Of a DNA stretch of 64,000 nt, positions 1-11,965 are shown in pieces. The stretch is from Rahnella inusitata. Its GTDB lineage: Bacteria; Pseudomonadota; Gammaproteobacteria; Enterobacterales; Enterobacteriaceae. The translations under genes were made by a program, and so were the position numbers. The DNA is taken from the NCBI RefSeq assembly GCF_003263515.1, contig NZ_JYDE01000006.1, forward strand, positions 124,001-188,000, in the 5' to 3' direction. The notes beneath the pieces are model-generated. The model was not told where the DNA came from and searched no databases. It saw only the letters and a list, made by a program, of their open reading frames with translations. The first letter of the stretch is position 1; the number at the start of each line of letters is the position of its first letter.

Positions 1-228
1 GAATTTGGCCATCAGCGCATCGTCACCCACCACGCGTTCGACCACTTTTAAACACATCTGGTGGATGTCGGCGGTAGCGTCCTCGATCTCTTCGATCTGC
101 GCCAACGTGAACTGATAATAAGCATCTTCACACCAGTAAGGTTCGCCATACATGGTGTGAAAATTGAAGCCAAACTCCGTGGCTTTTTCGCGCCAGTCCG
201 GGCGCTCGGTAATCGGTAAACGTTTCAT
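1..228 (-). CDS. ygiC: YgiC, glutathionylspermidine synthase-like ATP-grasp protein (5' part only)
   Basis: Only the first 76 codons lie in the window; the gene runs off the left edge. The protein starts [15 protein letters not shown] and continues with a Trp/Tyr-rich stretch ([11 protein letters not shown]) that I recognise as the N-terminus of YgiC. The family belongs to the glutathionylspermidine synthase ATP-grasp group, but its real substrate is not settled. The ATG lies 7 bases after the ygiB stop, so the two genes are almost certainly one transcript, as in E. coli tolC-ygiB-ygiC. The catalytic ATP-grasp residues are outside the window and cannot be checked. Confidence 0.85.
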   Translation of the reverse strand, partial: MKRLPITERPDWREKATEFGFNFHTMYGEPYWCEDAYYQFTLAQIEEIEDATADIHQMCLKVVERVVGDDALMAKF

Positions 229-235
229 GTGCGTC

Positions 236-904
236 TTAGCCACCCATGCTGCGGCCAGCACTGCGCGGAGCGGCAGTGGAACTGCGCTGCATAGACGTTT
301 GTTTTGCTACGCTTTCGCCAAAGCCGCCACGGGTGATGGTTTTGGTGACAGCAGGTTTCGGTGCCATCGCTGTTTTCGGCACGTTCATGGTACGCCCGCC
401 CGCGGTTGCCGGGCCGTAGTTCTTACCTGTCGCATCGACGAATTTGCCGTTGGCCGGGCTGGCCGGGTTTTTAGAGCTGAAAAGTGGCTGCTGTGCGTAA
501 GCACCGCCGCTCATCATACGTCCCATCATGTAACCCGCCATCAGCGGCATCCACATGCTGCCGCTGCTCTGGCCTTCGGCGGAAGCCACACCGGATTGCG
601 CTGGCGTCTGCGTACACTGACCTTCGCCGAATTCGGCAATACAGTCTTCACGAGAGGCGTATTTCGGCGCGGTTTTTTCGGCGTCTTTTTTGGCAGCATC
701 ATAGGCTGCGACGCATTGTGCGCTGCTGGACGGATTCGCTTTAGAGCAGTCGTCCGCGTTCTGATACAACGACACCGTTTCATCGGTTTTCTCACAGCCT
801 GACAGCATGAATACAGCGCCGACAGCCAGTGCGACAGGAGTGATTCGAGCGCTACGCCATGATTTACGGAAGGTAGCGAGGTTGACGTGTTGTGTCCGTT
901 TCAT
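236..904 (-). CDS. ygiB: YgiB, DUF1190 family lipoprotein
   Basis: The protein has 222 residues if it starts at [16 protein letters not shown]; an upstream in-frame Met 31 codons earlier is rejected because homologues start here. A basic N-terminus and a hydrophobic run (residues 21-36) end in the lipobox LSGC, with Cys37 as the likely lipidated residue, so this is an envelope lipoprotein. The middle has Cys-containing repeats of the kind seen in DUF1190 ([19 protein letters not shown]), and the C-terminal half is rich in Gly, Ala, Ser and Met. Its function is unknown. It lies downstream of tolC with a terminator-like hairpin between them, and directly upstream of ygiC. Family assignment is firm; role is not. 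Confidence 0.88.
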   Translation of the reverse strand: MKRTQHVNLATFRKSWRSARITPVALAVGAVFMLSGCEKTDETVSLYQNADDCSKANPSSSAQCVAAYDAAKKDAEKTAPKYASREDCIAEFGEGQCTQTPAQSGVASAEGQSSGSMWMPLMAGYMMGRMMSGGAYAQQPLFSSKNPASPANGKFVDATGKNYGPATAGGRTMNVPKTAMAPKPAVTKTITRGGFGESVAKQTSMQRSSTAAPRSAGRSMGG

Positions 905-1033
905 CGTTCTTATCCCATATGCAGGGCTTTTTCGCCCTTTCCCAGTAGGGCTTAAGGATAGGGGAAACAGGGTGATTGTTAAAGCAGCGCACGCCAATTG
1001 TTACCAGACTTTACAGAAGGACGTGACAGAGGC

Positions 1034-1060
1034 AAAAAAAAGCAGCCTTTTCAGGCTGCC
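1034..1060 (-). terminator. Intrinsic terminator after tolC
   Basis: Read on the minus strand, a 6-bp stem (GCAGCC/GGCTGC) with a short AT loop is followed by eight T residues. It lies about 40 bases past the tolC stop and before ygiB, so it should end or attenuate tolC transcripts. ygiBC would then depend on read-through or on their own promoter. Confidence 0.8.
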
Positions 1061-1099
1061 TCAGGATTTATGCTCAACAAAAAAGGCGACTTTTCAGGA

Positions 1100-2593
1100 T
1101 CAGTTCTGGAAAGGATTACCGCTTTTTTTGGTGGTATTGGTGGTGGTCGTTGCGCTGGCTCTTTCAGTGCGTGGCGCAGCTGCCTGCGTACCGTCACTGT
1201 TATAACCGTCAGCCGCAGCATCCTGGTTTGGCGTTTCAGGCGCTACCTGATCCGGTGCCGTAGGAACCGGTTTACCCAGCGCACCATTGAGTGCCAGAAG
1301 ATCACTTTCGTTCAGTGTTCCCAGCGCTGATTTAATGTTCAGCTGGTTAATCAGATAGGTATAACGCGCGCTCGAAAGCTGTTGCTTGGCGTTGTACAGC
1401 GTTGTGGTCGCGTCCAGCACATCAACGATAGTACGGGTACCGACCTGGTAACCGGCTTCCATCGCATCCAACGAACTTTGCGCAGAGACAACGGCTTGTT
1501 TATAGGCGTTGATACTGCTGATGGAGGCAGAGATATTGTTGAAGGATGAACGAACAGTTTGCACTACGCTGCGGTGCGCGCTTTCCAGCTGCTCGCTGGC
1601 GCCCACAAAGTTGTACTGAGCCTGTTTCACCTGAGAGGTGACAGAACCGCCGCTGTAAAGTGGCAGGGAGAAGCTCAGGCCAATTTTGTTCTGGCCGGCA
1701 TCGGCATCCTGATAGCTGGATCCGCCGCCGGTTTTGTCGCCGTTGTACTTGGTGTTGCTGATGCCGGTAGAGGCAGTCAGATCCACGGTCGGCATGTGGC
1801 CGGTTTCAGCATAACGGATTTGTTCGCGGGCTAAATCTTGTGACAGACGCGCAGACAGCAAGCTCAGGTTGCGGCTTTCTGCTTCTTTCAACAGCGTGGC
1901 GACCGGCTGCGGACGCGTCGTGTTGAAGTTGTCGACGTTCAGGGAAGACAGCTGCGGATAATAAGTACCGGTCACCTGACGCAGGGATTCCAGTGCGTTA
2001 TCCAGGTTATTACGCGCAGTGACTTCATTCGCCAACACGGTATCGTATTGTGAACGGGCGTTCTGCACGTCAGTGATGGCCACCAGACCCACGTTAAAAC
2101 GCTGAGTGGTTTGATCTAACTGACGGTAAATAGCTTGTTTCTGCGCTTCGGTATAGGAGAGTGAATCGATTGCACTCAATACGTTAAAATAAGCTGTTGC
2201 AGAATTAAGGATCAAAGACTGTTGATCAGTCTGATAAGACACGTCCTGAATACCTGCGGTTTTTTCCTGCAGGGTCAGCGCGCGCCATTTTGACATATCA
2301 AAAAGGGTCTGCGTTAATTGCAGGCTGGCGCTGCCAACATTGCTGTTTACGCCATTTGCATCGCGGTAGCCATTGGTATAACCATAATCCGCACCCAATC
2401 CAAGTTGCGGTAATAAAGGACTGCGGCTTTCGTTAATTTTTTCGAATGCGGCATCCCGGTCAGCAGCTGATTTACGCAGGTCCGGGTTACTCGTCCTGGC
2501 TTGCTGATAGACCTGCATCAGGTTTTCGGCCTGGCTTATCGTACTAAAGCCGCCCAGGCTGAGTCCGATGAGAAGGGGGAGCAGTTTCTTCAT
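1100..2593 (-). CDS. tolC: TolC outer-membrane efflux and export channel
   Basis: The 497-residue precursor is close to E. coli TolC along its whole length. It forms the trimeric outer-membrane channel for drug efflux pumps (AcrAB and others) and type I secretion. Residues 1-22 form a Sec signal peptide ending SQA, followed by ENLMQVYQQAR, the start of the mature protein. Helical-barrel signatures such as NFVGASEQLESAHRS and AGYQVGTRTIVDVL are present. The C-terminal tail after about residue 440 is less conserved, as usual. I chose the second ATG (MKKLLP): AAGGA lies 6-7 bases upstream of it but abuts the first ATG. The gene is divergent from nudF, and a mar/sox/rob-like box lies about 100 bases upstream. 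Confidence 0.97.
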   Translation of the reverse strand: MKKLLPLLIGLSLGGFSTISQAENLMQVYQQARTSNPDLRKSAADRDAAFEKINESRSPLLPQLGLGADYGYTNGYRDANGVNSNVGSASLQLTQTLFDMSKWRALTLQEKTAGIQDVSYQTDQQSLILNSATAYFNVLSAIDSLSYTEAQKQAIYRQLDQTTQRFNVGLVAITDVQNARSQYDTVLANEVTARNNLDNALESLRQVTGTYYPQLSSLNVDNFNTTRPQPVATLLKEAESRNLSLLSARLSQDLAREQIRYAETGHMPTVDLTASTGISNTKYNGDKTGGGSSYQDADAGQNKIGLSFSLPLYSGGSVTSQVKQAQYNFVGASEQLESAHRSVVQTVRSSFNNISASISSINAYKQAVVSAQSSLDAMEAGYQVGTRTIVDVLDATTTLYNAKQQLSSARYTYLINQLNIKSALGTLNESDLLALNGALGKPVPTAPDQVAPETPNQDAAADGYNSDGTQAAAPRTERASATTTTNTTKKSGNPFQN

Positions 2594-2688
2594 TTGCATT
2601 CCTTGTTGTGCAGCAATGTTGTTATGTATGGTGACGCAGTCAAATACTCGAATAGACGCGGATTCTAGCAGAGTCAGGCTAAAGGGGC

Positions 2689-2707
2689 GGTTGGCTTAAC
2701 GTGCCTT
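2689..2707 (-). promoter_or_regulatory. Candidate mar/sox/rob box upstream of tolC
   Basis: On the minus strand the sequence reads AAGGCACGTTAAGCCAACC. It matches the MarA/SoxS/Rob consensus (AYnGCACnnWnnRYYAAAY) at the GCAC core and at GCCAA, with two mismatches. E. coli tolC is known to have such a box. The site lies between tolC and the divergent nudF. The match is by eye; binding is inferred. Confidence 0.55.
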
Positions 2708-2826
2708 CCCAACTGAATGAGCCTAAATCTATCACAAACAACCTTGATTATTATTAACGCATTTTCATCAAATTGACCTCAAAAGGGGATAATTTACCTT
2801 TGTGAGGTATTAAAGGAGAACGCTCC

Positions 2827-3462
2827 ATGTCTTCATTCAACAATTCACCGGTAAGTTTCGGCAAAGATGATGTAGAAATTATTGCACGTGAGTCACGATA
2901 TAAAGGTTTTTTTTCTATTATTGCATATCGGTTTCGCCATCGTTTGTTTAATGGAGAAATGAGCGGCGAGGTGGTGCGTGAAGTTTTTGAACGCGGGCAT
3001 GCGGCCGTGTTATTACCTTATGATCCTGAGCGGGATGAAGTGGTGTTGATCGAACAGATCCGCATCCCATGCATTGATTCCAGTGATACCCCATGGCTTC
3101 TGGAGATGGTCGCCGGTATCATTGAAGAGGGCGAAACGGTAGAAGAAGTCGCCCGCCGTGAAGCGCTGGAAGAAGCGAACATTGTGGTGAAACGTTGTAA
3201 ACCGGTGCTGAATTATCTTGCGAGCCCCGGTGGTACAAGCGAACGTCTCTCCATCATGGTCGGTGAAGTCGACGCCACCACGGCAGAAGGAATTCACGGT
3301 CTGGAAGCAGAGAATGAAGACATCCGGGTACACGTTGTGAGCCGCGAACAGGCTTACCGCTGGGTGGAAGAAGGAGCGATAGACAATGCGGCGTCAGTGA
3401 TTGCTCTGCAATGGCTGCAACTGCACTATGAATCCCTGAGAAAAGAGTGGGCCAACGAATGA
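2827..3462 (+). CDS. nudF: ADP-ribose diphosphatase (Nudix hydrolase)
   Basis: NudF hydrolyses ADP-ribose to AMP and ribose 5-phosphate. The 211-residue protein matches the usual length. The Nudix box spans roughly residues 99-121, with [18 protein letters not shown] giving the conserved REALEE core that binds Mg2+. An AGGAG ribosome site lies 7 bases before the ATG. It is the first gene of a tight group: its stop overlaps the yqiB start (ATGA), and cpdA and yqiA follow. The same order nudF-yqiB-cpdA-yqiA-parE is found in E. coli. Confidence 0.95.
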   Translation: MSSFNNSPVSFGKDDVEIIARESRYKGFFSIIAYRFRHRLFNGEMSGEVVREVFERGHAAVLLPYDPERDEVVLIEQIRIPCIDSSDTPWLLEMVAGIIEEGETVEEVARREALEEANIVVKRCKPVLNYLASPGGTSERLSIMVGEVDATTAEGIHGLEAENEDIRVHVVSREQAYRWVEEGAIDNAASVIALQWLQLHYESLRKEWANE

Positions 3463-3884
3463 TTAAGCGCTATACCCCTGATTTCCCTGAAATGATGAGA
3501 TTGTGCGAAACCAATTTCGCGCAATTGCGCCGTTTAATGCCGCGCACAGATGAGCCTGGCGAAACAGTGACATATCAGGTGAGTAGCGCCACGTATTGCC
3601 TGACGATCCTTGAATCGACGCGCTATACGTCCCTGGTAGAAATAAAACAGACTGCGCCTGCGGTCAGCTACTGGAGTTTGCCGTCGCTGACGGTCAGGCT
3701 CTATCACGATGCGATGGTGGCGGAAGTGTGTGCAAGTCAGCAGATCTTTCGCTTCAAAGCACGCTATGATTATCCTAATAAAAAGTTGCATCAGCGTGAT
3801 GAAAAGCATCAAATTAACCAGTTCCTTGCGGACTGGCTGCGTTATTGCCTTGCGCACGGAGCCATGGCAATTCCGGTTTGTTAG
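3459..3884 (+). CDS. yqiB: YqiB, DUF1249 family protein
   Basis: The 141-residue protein begins [17 protein letters not shown] and is nearly identical to E. coli YqiB in its C-terminal half (for example [20 protein letters not shown]). No enzymatic function is established for the family. I place the start at the ATG overlapping the nudF stop, because the alternative four codons upstream would lie inside nudF and is not seen in homologues. There is no signal peptide or membrane segment, so it should be cytoplasmic. Co-transcription with nudF and cpdA is very likely from the overlap. Confidence 0.92.
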   Translation: MIKRYTPDFPEMMRLCETNFAQLRRLMPRTDEPGETVTYQVSSATYCLTILESTRYTSLVEIKQTAPAVSYWSLPSLTVRLYHDAMVAEVCASQQIFRFKARYDYPNKKLHQRDEKHQINQFLADWLRYCLAHGAMAIPVC

Positions 3885-3911
3885 ACAGACTTCAATAACA
3901 AAGGAAACGAT

Positions 3912-4742
3912 TTGGAAAGCCTGTTTAAACTGCCTTTGGTAAATGGGGCCAAAGTCAGAGTTCTACAGATTACCGATACCCATCTTTTTGCCGGTGAAGA
4001 TGAAACGTTGTTGGGCGTGAATACGTTTAACAGCTATCGCGCTGTGCTGGACGCTATCAAGGCGCAGCAGCGCGAAGTCGATATCATCGCCGCGACAGGG
4101 GATTTGGCTCAGGATCAGTCGGTGGCGGCATACCATCAGTTTTGCCGTGGCATCAGCGAACTGCCCGCGCCCTGTGTCTGGCTTCCCGGAAACCATGATT
4201 TCCAGCCGGCGATGTTTGAAACCCTGCACGACGCCGGGATCAACCCGTCGAAGCACGTGCTGCTCGGCGATCACTGGCAAATCATTCTGCTCGATACGCA
4301 GGTCTTTGGCGTGCCGCACGGTGAGCTGAGCGAATATCAGCTGGAGTGGATGGAGCGCTGCCTGAAAGCCTATCCGGATCGCTACACTTTGCTGATGTTG
4401 CATCACCATCCGCTGCCATCTGGCTGTACGTGGCTCGATCAGCACAGCCTGCGCAACGCGCACATGCTGGCGAATACGCTGGTGAACTACCCGAAAGTGA
4501 ATACGCTGCTGTGCGGCCATATTCATCAGGAACTTGATCTCGACTGGTATGGACGTCGTCTGTATGCCACGCCGTCGACCTGCGTTCAGTTCAAACCGCA
4601 CTGCACCAATTTCACCATTGATACCGTTGCGCCGGGCTGGCGTTATCTGGATTTATATCCGGATGGCCGCGTGGAAACGCAGGTATTTCGTCTAGAATCC
4701 ACCGAGTTTCACCCGGATACGGAATCGGACGGATACGAATGA
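3912..4742 (+). CDS. cpdA: 3',5'-cyclic-AMP phosphodiesterase CpdA
   Basis: CpdA hydrolyses cAMP to AMP and so tempers CRP signalling. The 276-residue protein carries the calcineurin-type metallophosphoesterase motifs in order: ITDTHL near residue 19, GDLAQD near 63, GNHD near 94, HHHPL near 164 and CGHIHQ near 203. These supply the Asp, His and Asn metal ligands. The start is a TTG: AAGGA lies 6-7 bases upstream, and no better ATG exists before the first metal motif. The 3' end overlaps yqiA by ATGA. The rare start codon suggests modest translation. Confidence 0.96.
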   Translation: MESLFKLPLVNGAKVRVLQITDTHLFAGEDETLLGVNTFNSYRAVLDAIKAQQREVDIIAATGDLAQDQSVAAYHQFCRGISELPAPCVWLPGNHDFQPAMFETLHDAGINPSKHVLLGDHWQIILLDTQVFGVPHGELSEYQLEWMERCLKAYPDRYTLLMLHHHPLPSGCTWLDQHSLRNAHMLANTLVNYPKVNTLLCGHIHQELDLDWYGRRLYATPSTCVQFKPHCTNFTIDTVAPGWRYLDLYPDGRVETQVFRLESTEFHPDTESDGYE

Positions 4743-5320
4743 ACACCCTATTGTACCTGCATGGGTTCAACAGCTCCCCAAACTCGGCTAAAGCGACGTT
4801 GCTGAAAAACTGGCTGGCGGAACATCATCCGCGTATTGATATGGTGACGCCGCAGTTGCCGCCGTATCCGTCCGAGGCCGCCGAGTTACTGGAAACGCTG
4901 GTGATACAAAATGCCGGTAAGAAACTGGGCATTGTTGGCTCCTCGCTCGGCGGGTATTACGCCACGTGGTTATCGCAGTGTTTTGCCCTACCGGCGGTGG
5001 TGGTGAACCCGGCAGTCAAGCCTTATGAGCTGCTGATCGACTTTCTCGGGCAAAACGAGAACCCCTACACGGGCCAGCAATATGTGTTAGAGTCACGCCA
5101 CGTTTACGATCTGAAAGTGATGCAGATCGAACCGCTGGAGTCGCCGGATTTACTCTGGTTATTACAGCAAACGGGCGATGAAATTCTCGATTACCGTCAG
5201 GCTGTGGCATATTACACCACCTGTCGTCAGACGGTTGAACCCGAGGGAAATCATGCATTTGTCGGCTTTGAGCGTTATTTTTCGCCGATTGTCGATTTCC
5301 TCGAACTGGCCGCAGACTAA
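4739..5320 (+). CDS. yqiA: YqiA alpha/beta-hydrolase esterase
   Basis: The 193-residue protein is the same length as E. coli YqiA, an esterase with palmitoyl-CoA and p-nitrophenyl ester activity in vitro. It opens with [10 protein letters not shown], the oxyanion-hole region of the UPF0227 group. The nucleophile is Ser69 in [12 protein letters not shown]. The likely catalytic His is in EGNHAF near residue 175. There is no signal peptide. It starts inside the cpdA stop codon and ends about 116 bases before parE. The physiological substrate is unknown. Confidence 0.93.
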   Translation: MNTLLYLHGFNSSPNSAKATLLKNWLAEHHPRIDMVTPQLPPYPSEAAELLETLVIQNAGKKLGIVGSSLGGYYATWLSQCFALPAVVVNPAVKPYELLIDFLGQNENPYTGQQYVLESRHVYDLKVMQIEPLESPDLLWLLQQTGDEILDYRQAVAYYTTCRQTVEPEGNHAFVGFERYFSPIVDFLELAAD

Positions 5321-5430
5321 CATCGCAGGGTGACGTTCTCCCCGGATGTTGAGCGTCTGCGTGCTGCCAGTGCTTTTCCTCCCGCCCACATACTGTATCG
5401 TTAGCCCACAAACCTATGAGCCACGAATAA

Positions 5431-7332
<1,902 letters not shown>

Positions 7333-7351
7333 TCCCCTCAGACTGCGCCAT

Positions 7352-7388
7352 AAAAAAATGCCGGACGCTTTGCAGCGCCGGCATTTTT
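7352..7388. terminator. Bidirectional terminator between parE and ygiN
   Basis: An A-run, a stem AATGCCGG/CCGGCATT extended by an inner GC-rich arm, and a T-run lie between the convergent parE and ygiN stops. The symmetry of A-run and T-run lets it serve both strands. Confidence 0.85.
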
Positions 7389-7414
7389 GTTTTAAACAAA
7401 GTCAGATTTTAGGA

Positions 7415-7720
7415 TCAGGCTTTTTCGATAATATGGATCACCACATCCAGCACGTCGGCTTTGATGTTTTCACGGTGCTTGTCCATGTGCGGTGCCTGCT
7501 GGTGCGCTTCGAGGTGCGCCAGGCTTTCCCAATCTTCCAGCATGAAAATGGAATCAGGAACGGTTTTACGCCATGGGATCTGGCCGTTGAAATCAATGTA
7601 AGGCTCATAGCGGTGGCAACCTTTCTCTTCGAGAACACTTGGCAGCAGCGCGGTAATTTTATCCATGACCGCATCGCGGCGGCCCGCTTTTACTTTGATT
7701 TCGGCGATAACAGTGATCAT
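7415..7720 (-). CDS. ygiN: Quinol monooxygenase YgiN (ABM domain)
   Basis: The 101-residue protein has one antibiotic-biosynthesis-monooxygenase (ABM) domain, with the hallmark ESLAHLEAHQQAPHM at about residues 64-78. E. coli YgiN is thought to oxidise quinols and to work with MdaB in a quinone redox cycle. I start it at MITVIAEIKV: GAGG lies 5 bases upstream, and the longer upstream reading extends into the mdaB 3' end. mdaB lies 31 bases upstream on the same strand, so they should be co-transcribed. Confidence 0.9.
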   Translation of the reverse strand: MITVIAEIKVKAGRRDAVMDKITALLPSVLEEKGCHRYEPYIDFNGQIPWRKTVPDSIFMLEDWESLAHLEAHQQAPHMDKHRENIKADVLDVVIHIIEKA

Positions 7721-7751
7721 AACTACCTCATTACACGAATGACTTTTTACC

Positions 7752-8339
7752 TTAGGCCTGACCGAACACATTTTCAAGGTGCGCGCGGTAACGGGCGAAA
7801 TCACCTTCGATATCAGGCTGCTTGATCACGTCGTTACACATGAAGGTCGGCAGGGTGTCCAGACCGATGAACTGGTTGGCTTTATGCTGTGCCAGATAGA
7901 CACCGTCAACGCCCACGCCGTGGAAGAATTGTTCTTTATCGTCGAATGCTTCCAGCGGCGCATTCCAGGTCACGGAAAGCATGTAGCATTTGCCCTGCAA
8001 CAGGCCGCCGGAACCGTATTTTTTCGCACCGTCTGAACGGGTACGGCCATCACTGGCGTAGAGTTTGCCGTGGCCTTCGGTGAAGATTTCATCGATGTAT
8101 TTTTTCAGCGTCCACGGCATGCCCATCCACCAGCCTGGTTGCTGATAAATGATGGCATCGGCCCACAGGTAGCTGTCGATTTCGGTCTGAACGTCGTAAC
8201 CCTCTTCAAGCACGGTCACGCGTACGTCATGCCCCGCGTCACGCAGGAAGCTGGACGCGACGTCGGTCAGGCTGTTGTTCAGTGCACCTTTGGAGTGGGC
8301 AAAAGTTTTGCCGGCGTTAATAATCAGGATGTTGCTCAT
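7752..8339 (-). CDS. mdaB: NADPH quinone reductase MdaB
   Basis: MdaB is a cytoplasmic FAD flavoprotein that reduces quinones by two electrons using NADPH. The 195-residue protein begins MSNILIINAGKTFAHSKG, with the flavodoxin-like phosphate-binding loop. It has the PGWWMGMPWTLKKYID segment near residue 69 that forms part of the FAD and dimer contact in this family. Length and gene pairing with ygiN match E. coli. It is divergent from parC across a 322-base gap that must hold both promoters. Confidence 0.94.
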   Translation of the reverse strand: MSNILIINAGKTFAHSKGALNNSLTDVASSFLRDAGHDVRVTVLEEGYDVQTEIDSYLWADAIIYQQPGWWMGMPWTLKKYIDEIFTEGHGKLYASDGRTRSDGAKKYGSGGLLQGKCYMLSVTWNAPLEAFDDKEQFFHGVGVDGVYLAQHKANQFIGLDTLPTFMCNDVIKQPDIEGDFARYRAHLENVFGQA

Positions 8340-8661
8340 GGGATTTCCTTAAATGAATTCTGGCTGTCAGGCTGTTGTCACGTAGTGTACTGAACTCTGC
8401 ATCGCGAAAAAATGTGATATTGCGCACAAGACTATTGACCCAGATGCAATAATCGCCCGATTTACCCGACGTATTCGCCAGTGCGGTTGGCTAAAACGGG
8501 TTAAAAACAACGCATAAATACAGCAACTGTGACAGGAATACGGCAGATGATGTACTATCGCGGACATCATTGCCTCGCGGCTTGTGCCTTTGCGCGCCTG
8601 CGAGTGCAAGCTTCCTTAATTTCCAAAACGATAACGCCACGGGTCTGAGGATTAAACATCA
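8340..8661. other. Non-coding gap between divergent mdaB and parC
   Basis: No convincing gene is present; a short open frame on the minus strand has no ribosome site and no recognisable sequence. The gap must hold the mdaB and parC promoters, but I see no clear -35/-10 pair. A GAGGA ribosome site precedes parC by about 10 bases. In E. coli several genes, including qseBC, separate mdaB from parC; none of them is here. Confidence 0.6.
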
Positions 8662-10935
8662 ATGAGCGAAATGACTCATGACGGAACAGAGCGTTTAGCA
8701 CTGCATACGTTTACTGAGAACGCCTATCTCAACTATTCCATGTACGTCATCATGGACCGCGCGCTGCCGTTTATCGGTGACGGCCTGAAGCCGGTACAAC
8801 GCCGTATTATTTATGCGATGTCCGAACTCGGCCTGAGTAATAACGCCAAATTCAAGAAATCCGCGCGTACCGTCGGTGACGTGCTGGGTAAATACCATCC
8901 GCACGGCGACAGCGCCTGCTACGAAGCCATGGTGCTGATGGCGCAGCCATTCTCTTACCGCTATCCGCTGGTTGACGGGCAGGGGAACTGGGGTGCACCG
9001 GATGACCCGAAATCCTTCGCCGCGATGCGTTATACGGAATCGCGCCTGTCCAAATATGCCGAAGTGCTGCTGCGCGAGCTCGGTCAGGGTACCGTGGATT
9101 ATGTCCCGAACTTTGACGGCACCATGCAGGAGCCGAAAATGCTGCCTGCGCGCCTGCCCAACATTCTGCTGAACGGCACCACCGGCATCGCCGTGGGTAT
9201 GGCGACGGATATTCCGCCGCATAACATCCGTGAAGTTGCCGCTGCTGCCGTCGCGCTGCTGGAAAAACCGGGCAGTTCACTCGATGACCTGCTGGAATTC
9301 GTGCAGGGGCCTGACTTCCCGACCGAAGCGGAAATCATCACGCCGCGCAGCGAAATCCGCAAAATGTACGAATCGGGCAAAGGCTCGGTGCGCATGCGTG
9401 CGGTCTGGCATAAAGAAGATGGCAGTGCGGTGATCACCGCATTGCCGCATCAGGTCTCCGGTGCGAAAGTGCTGGAGCAAATCGCCAGCCAGATGCGTGC
9501 CAAAAAGCTGCCGATGGTCGAAGATCTTCGTGACGAATCCGACCACGAAAACCCGACCCGTCTGGTGGTGGTGCCGCGATCCAACCGTATCGATCTCGAT
9601 CAGGTCATGAATCACCTGTTTGTAACCACCGATCTGGAACGCAGCTACCGCATCAACATGAACATGATCGGGCTGGATCACCGTCCGCAGGTCAAAGGGC
9701 TGGTGGAAATCCTCACCGAATGGCTGGCCTACCGTCGCGATACCGTGCGCCGCCGCCTGAATTTCCGCCTCGATAAAGTTCTGAAACGCCTGCATATTCT
9801 CGAAGGTTTACTGATAGCCTTCCTGAACATTGATGAAGTGATCCACATCATCCGTACCGAGGACGAGCCAAAGCCGGTGCTGATGCAGCGTTTTGAGCTG
9901 TCTGATACGCAGGCCGAAGCGATCCTCGAGTTGAAATTACGCCATTTGGCAAAACTCGAAGAAACGAAAATTCGCGGTGAGCAGGATGAGCTGGCGAAAG
10001 AACGCGATCAGTTGCAGGCATTGCTGGGCTCAGAACGTAAACTCAGCACGCTTATCCGCAAAGAAATTCAGGCCGATGCTGAATCCTTTGGCGACGATCG
10101 CCGCTCACCAATCATTGAGCGTGAAGAAGCGAAAGCGATGAGCGAGCACGACTTCGTGCCGTCCGAGCCAGTGACTATCGTGCTGTCTGAATCTGGCTGG
10201 GTGCGCAGCGCCAAAGGCCATGACATTGATGCTTCCGGTTTAAGCTATAAAGCCGGTGACAGCTTCCGTGCCGCCGCTAAAGGTAAGAGCAATCAGCCGG
10301 TGGTCTTTATCGATTCCACAGGCCGCAGCTACGCGCTGGATCCGATGACGTTGCCTTCCGCGCGCGGGCAGGGCGAGCCGCTGACCGGCAAACTGACGCC
10401 ACCGCCGGGTGCGACGATTGAACATGTGATCATGGCACAGGACGACCAGAAACTGCTGATGGCCTCCGATGCCGGTTACGGTTTCGTGTGTACCTTCAAC
10501 GATTTAGTGGCGCGTAACCGTGCCGGTAAAGCGATGATTACCTTGCCGGAAAACGCCAAAGCCTTTGCCCCCGTTGAGCTTAATGGCGCGGATGATATGC
10601 TGCTGTCCGTGACTGCCGCTGGCCGCATGCTGTTGTTCCCGGTGGCAGATTTGCCGCAACTGTCGAAAGGCAAGGGTAACAAAATCGTATCAATTCCTTC
10701 TGCGCAGGCCGCTTCCGGTGAAGATAAACTCGCCTGGTTGCTGGTTCTGCCGCCGCAGACGTCGATCACCCTGCACGTTGGTAAGCGCAAACTGCTGTTG
10801 CGTCCTGAAGATTTGCAGAAATTCCGCGCGGAACGCGGGCGCAAGGGAACCCTTCTGCCACGCGGCCTGCAACGGATCGATCGCGTCGAAGTGGATGCGC
10901 CTGCCCGCAGTAAAGGCGGCGACAGCGAAGAATAA
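8662..10935 (+). CDS. parC: DNA topoisomerase IV subunit A
   Basis: ParC is the DNA-cleaving subunit of topoisomerase IV. The 757-residue protein has the winged-helix breakage-reunion core at the N-terminus, with the catalytic tyrosine at Tyr124 (AMRYTESRL). The C-terminal half is the beta-pinwheel DNA-wrapping domain. The quinolone-resistance region reads [12 protein letters not shown]; Ser84 and Glu88 correspond to E. coli Ser80 and Glu84 and are the unmutated residues. The numbering is shifted by four because of a short N-terminal insertion. ParE is encoded upstream in the same direction. Confidence 0.98.
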   Translation: MSEMTHDGTERLALHTFTENAYLNYSMYVIMDRALPFIGDGLKPVQRRIIYAMSELGLSNNAKFKKSARTVGDVLGKYHPHGDSACYEAMVLMAQPFSYRYPLVDGQGNWGAPDDPKSFAAMRYTESRLSKYAEVLLRELGQGTVDYVPNFDGTMQEPKMLPARLPNILLNGTTGIAVGMATDIPPHNIREVAAAAVALLEKPGSSLDDLLEFVQGPDFPTEAEIITPRSEIRKMYESGKGSVRMRAVWHKEDGSAVITALPHQVSGAKVLEQIASQMRAKKLPMVEDLRDESDHENPTRLVVVPRSNRIDLDQVMNHLFVTTDLERSYRINMNMIGLDHRPQVKGLVEILTEWLAYRRDTVRRRLNFRLDKVLKRLHILEGLLIAFLNIDEVIHIIRTEDEPKPVLMQRFELSDTQAEAILELKLRHLAKLEETKIRGEQDELAKERDQLQALLGSERKLSTLIRKEIQADAESFGDDRRSPIIEREEAKAMSEHDFVPSEPVTIVLSESGWVRSAKGHDIDASGLSYKAGDSFRAAAKGKSNQPVVFIDSTGRSYALDPMTLPSARGQGEPLTGKLTPPPGATIEHVIMAQDDQKLLMASDAGYGFVCTFNDLVARNRAGKAMITLPENAKAFAPVELNGADDMLLSVTAAGRMLLFPVADLPQLSKGKGNKIVSIPSAQAASGEDKLAWLLVLPPQTSITLHVGKRKLLLRPEDLQKFRAERGRKGTLLPRGLQRIDRVEVDAPARSKGGDSEE

Positions 10936-10955
10936 CGCGCTGGATCATCGGCACG

Positions 10956-10979
10956 GACAGGGCACATTTGTGCCCTGTC
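10956..10979. repeat. Perfect hairpin just after parC
   Basis: An 11-bp perfect inverted repeat (GACAGGGCACA and its complement) with a 2-base spacer begins 20 bases after the parC stop. No T-run follows on either strand, so it is not a standard intrinsic terminator. It could stabilise the parC mRNA 3' end. Confidence 0.6.
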
Positions 10980-11152
10980 TACGTTGTGGCGTTCAGCTAT
11001 TGTTTGGGACTGTTGTGCAGTGCAAAGATTTTACATTTGTATAAACAAAACCGTTGTATAGCGTCGAATCAGGCTTGAGAATAGTTCGGCGCACAGGGAT
11101 CTAAACTGCACAGGTTTCTTACCGGCTTCGGCTGTAGTTTTAAGAGGATGTT

Positions 11153-11890
11153 ATGTTATTTATTTTACGACTGATAATCGTGGTGATTTACTCGATTCTG
11201 GTAAGTTTTTTTGGCTGTATCTATTGTCTGTCTAGCCCGCGTAATCCGAAACATGTGGCGACATTCGGAAAGTTATTTGGAAATCTGGCGCCGGTATTTG
11301 GCCTGACCGTTGAAAAGCGTATTCCCGCGGAGGCGCCGAACAACGGTAAATGCATTTATATCGCCAACCATCAGAACAATTACGATATGGTGACCGCCTC
11401 GTCGGTTGTCATGCCCGGTACCGTCACCGTCGGTAAAAAAAGTCTGGTCTGGATCCCGTTTTTTGGTCAGCTGTACTGGCTCACCGGCAACCTGCTGATT
11501 GACCGTAATAACCGCGCGAAAGCCCACGGTACTATTTCGCAGGTTGTGAACCAGATTAAGAAAAAGAACCTGTCTATCTGGATGTTCCCTGAAGGAACGC
11601 GCAGCCGCGGTCGTGGCCTGATGCCGTTTAAAACGGGCGCTTTCCACGCAGCGATTTCAGCCGGAGTGCCGATCGTGCCAATTTGCGTATCGAACACCAA
11701 TGGCAAAGTGAAGCTCAACCGCTGGTCCAACGGCCACGTCATTGTTGAGATGCTGCCGCCTGTAGATACAACCGGCTACACGAAAGACCGTTTGCGCGAA
11801 TTATCTGAACACTGTCATAAGCTGATGGCGGATAAAATTGCTGAGCTTGATGCCGAAGTGGCGCTGCGCGAAGCCGCAGAAAAAAAATAA
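11153..11890 (+). CDS. plsC: 1-acyl-sn-glycerol-3-phosphate acyltransferase
   Basis: PlsC acylates lysophosphatidic acid to phosphatidic acid at the inner membrane. The 245-residue length is standard. An N-terminal hydrophobic segment (residues 1-27) anchors it. The acyltransferase motifs are in order: the catalytic HX4D with His73 and Asp78 (NHQNNYD), and the substrate-binding FPEGTRS with Glu147. As in E. coli, plsC lies between parC and ftsP. The gap to ftsP is only 75 bases, so the two may share a transcript. Confidence 0.96.
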   Translation: MLFILRLIIVVIYSILVSFFGCIYCLSSPRNPKHVATFGKLFGNLAPVFGLTVEKRIPAEAPNNGKCIYIANHQNNYDMVTASSVVMPGTVTVGKKSLVWIPFFGQLYWLTGNLLIDRNNRAKAHGTISQVVNQIKKKNLSIWMFPEGTRSRGRGLMPFKTGAFHAAISAGVPIVPICVSNTNGKVKLNRWSNGHVIVEMLPPVDTTGYTKDRLRELSEHCHKLMADKIAELDAEVALREAAEKK

Positions 11891-11965
11891 AAGTCATTAA
11901 ATATCACATTAAAACCCGCTGCCATTGATGGCGACGGGGCCTACTTTTGTTTTCATGGAGAAGAT

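Noticed and set aside
8367-8609. Small minus-strand open frame in the mdaB-parC gap
   Set aside because: No ribosome site, no conserved pattern, and it covers the expected promoters.
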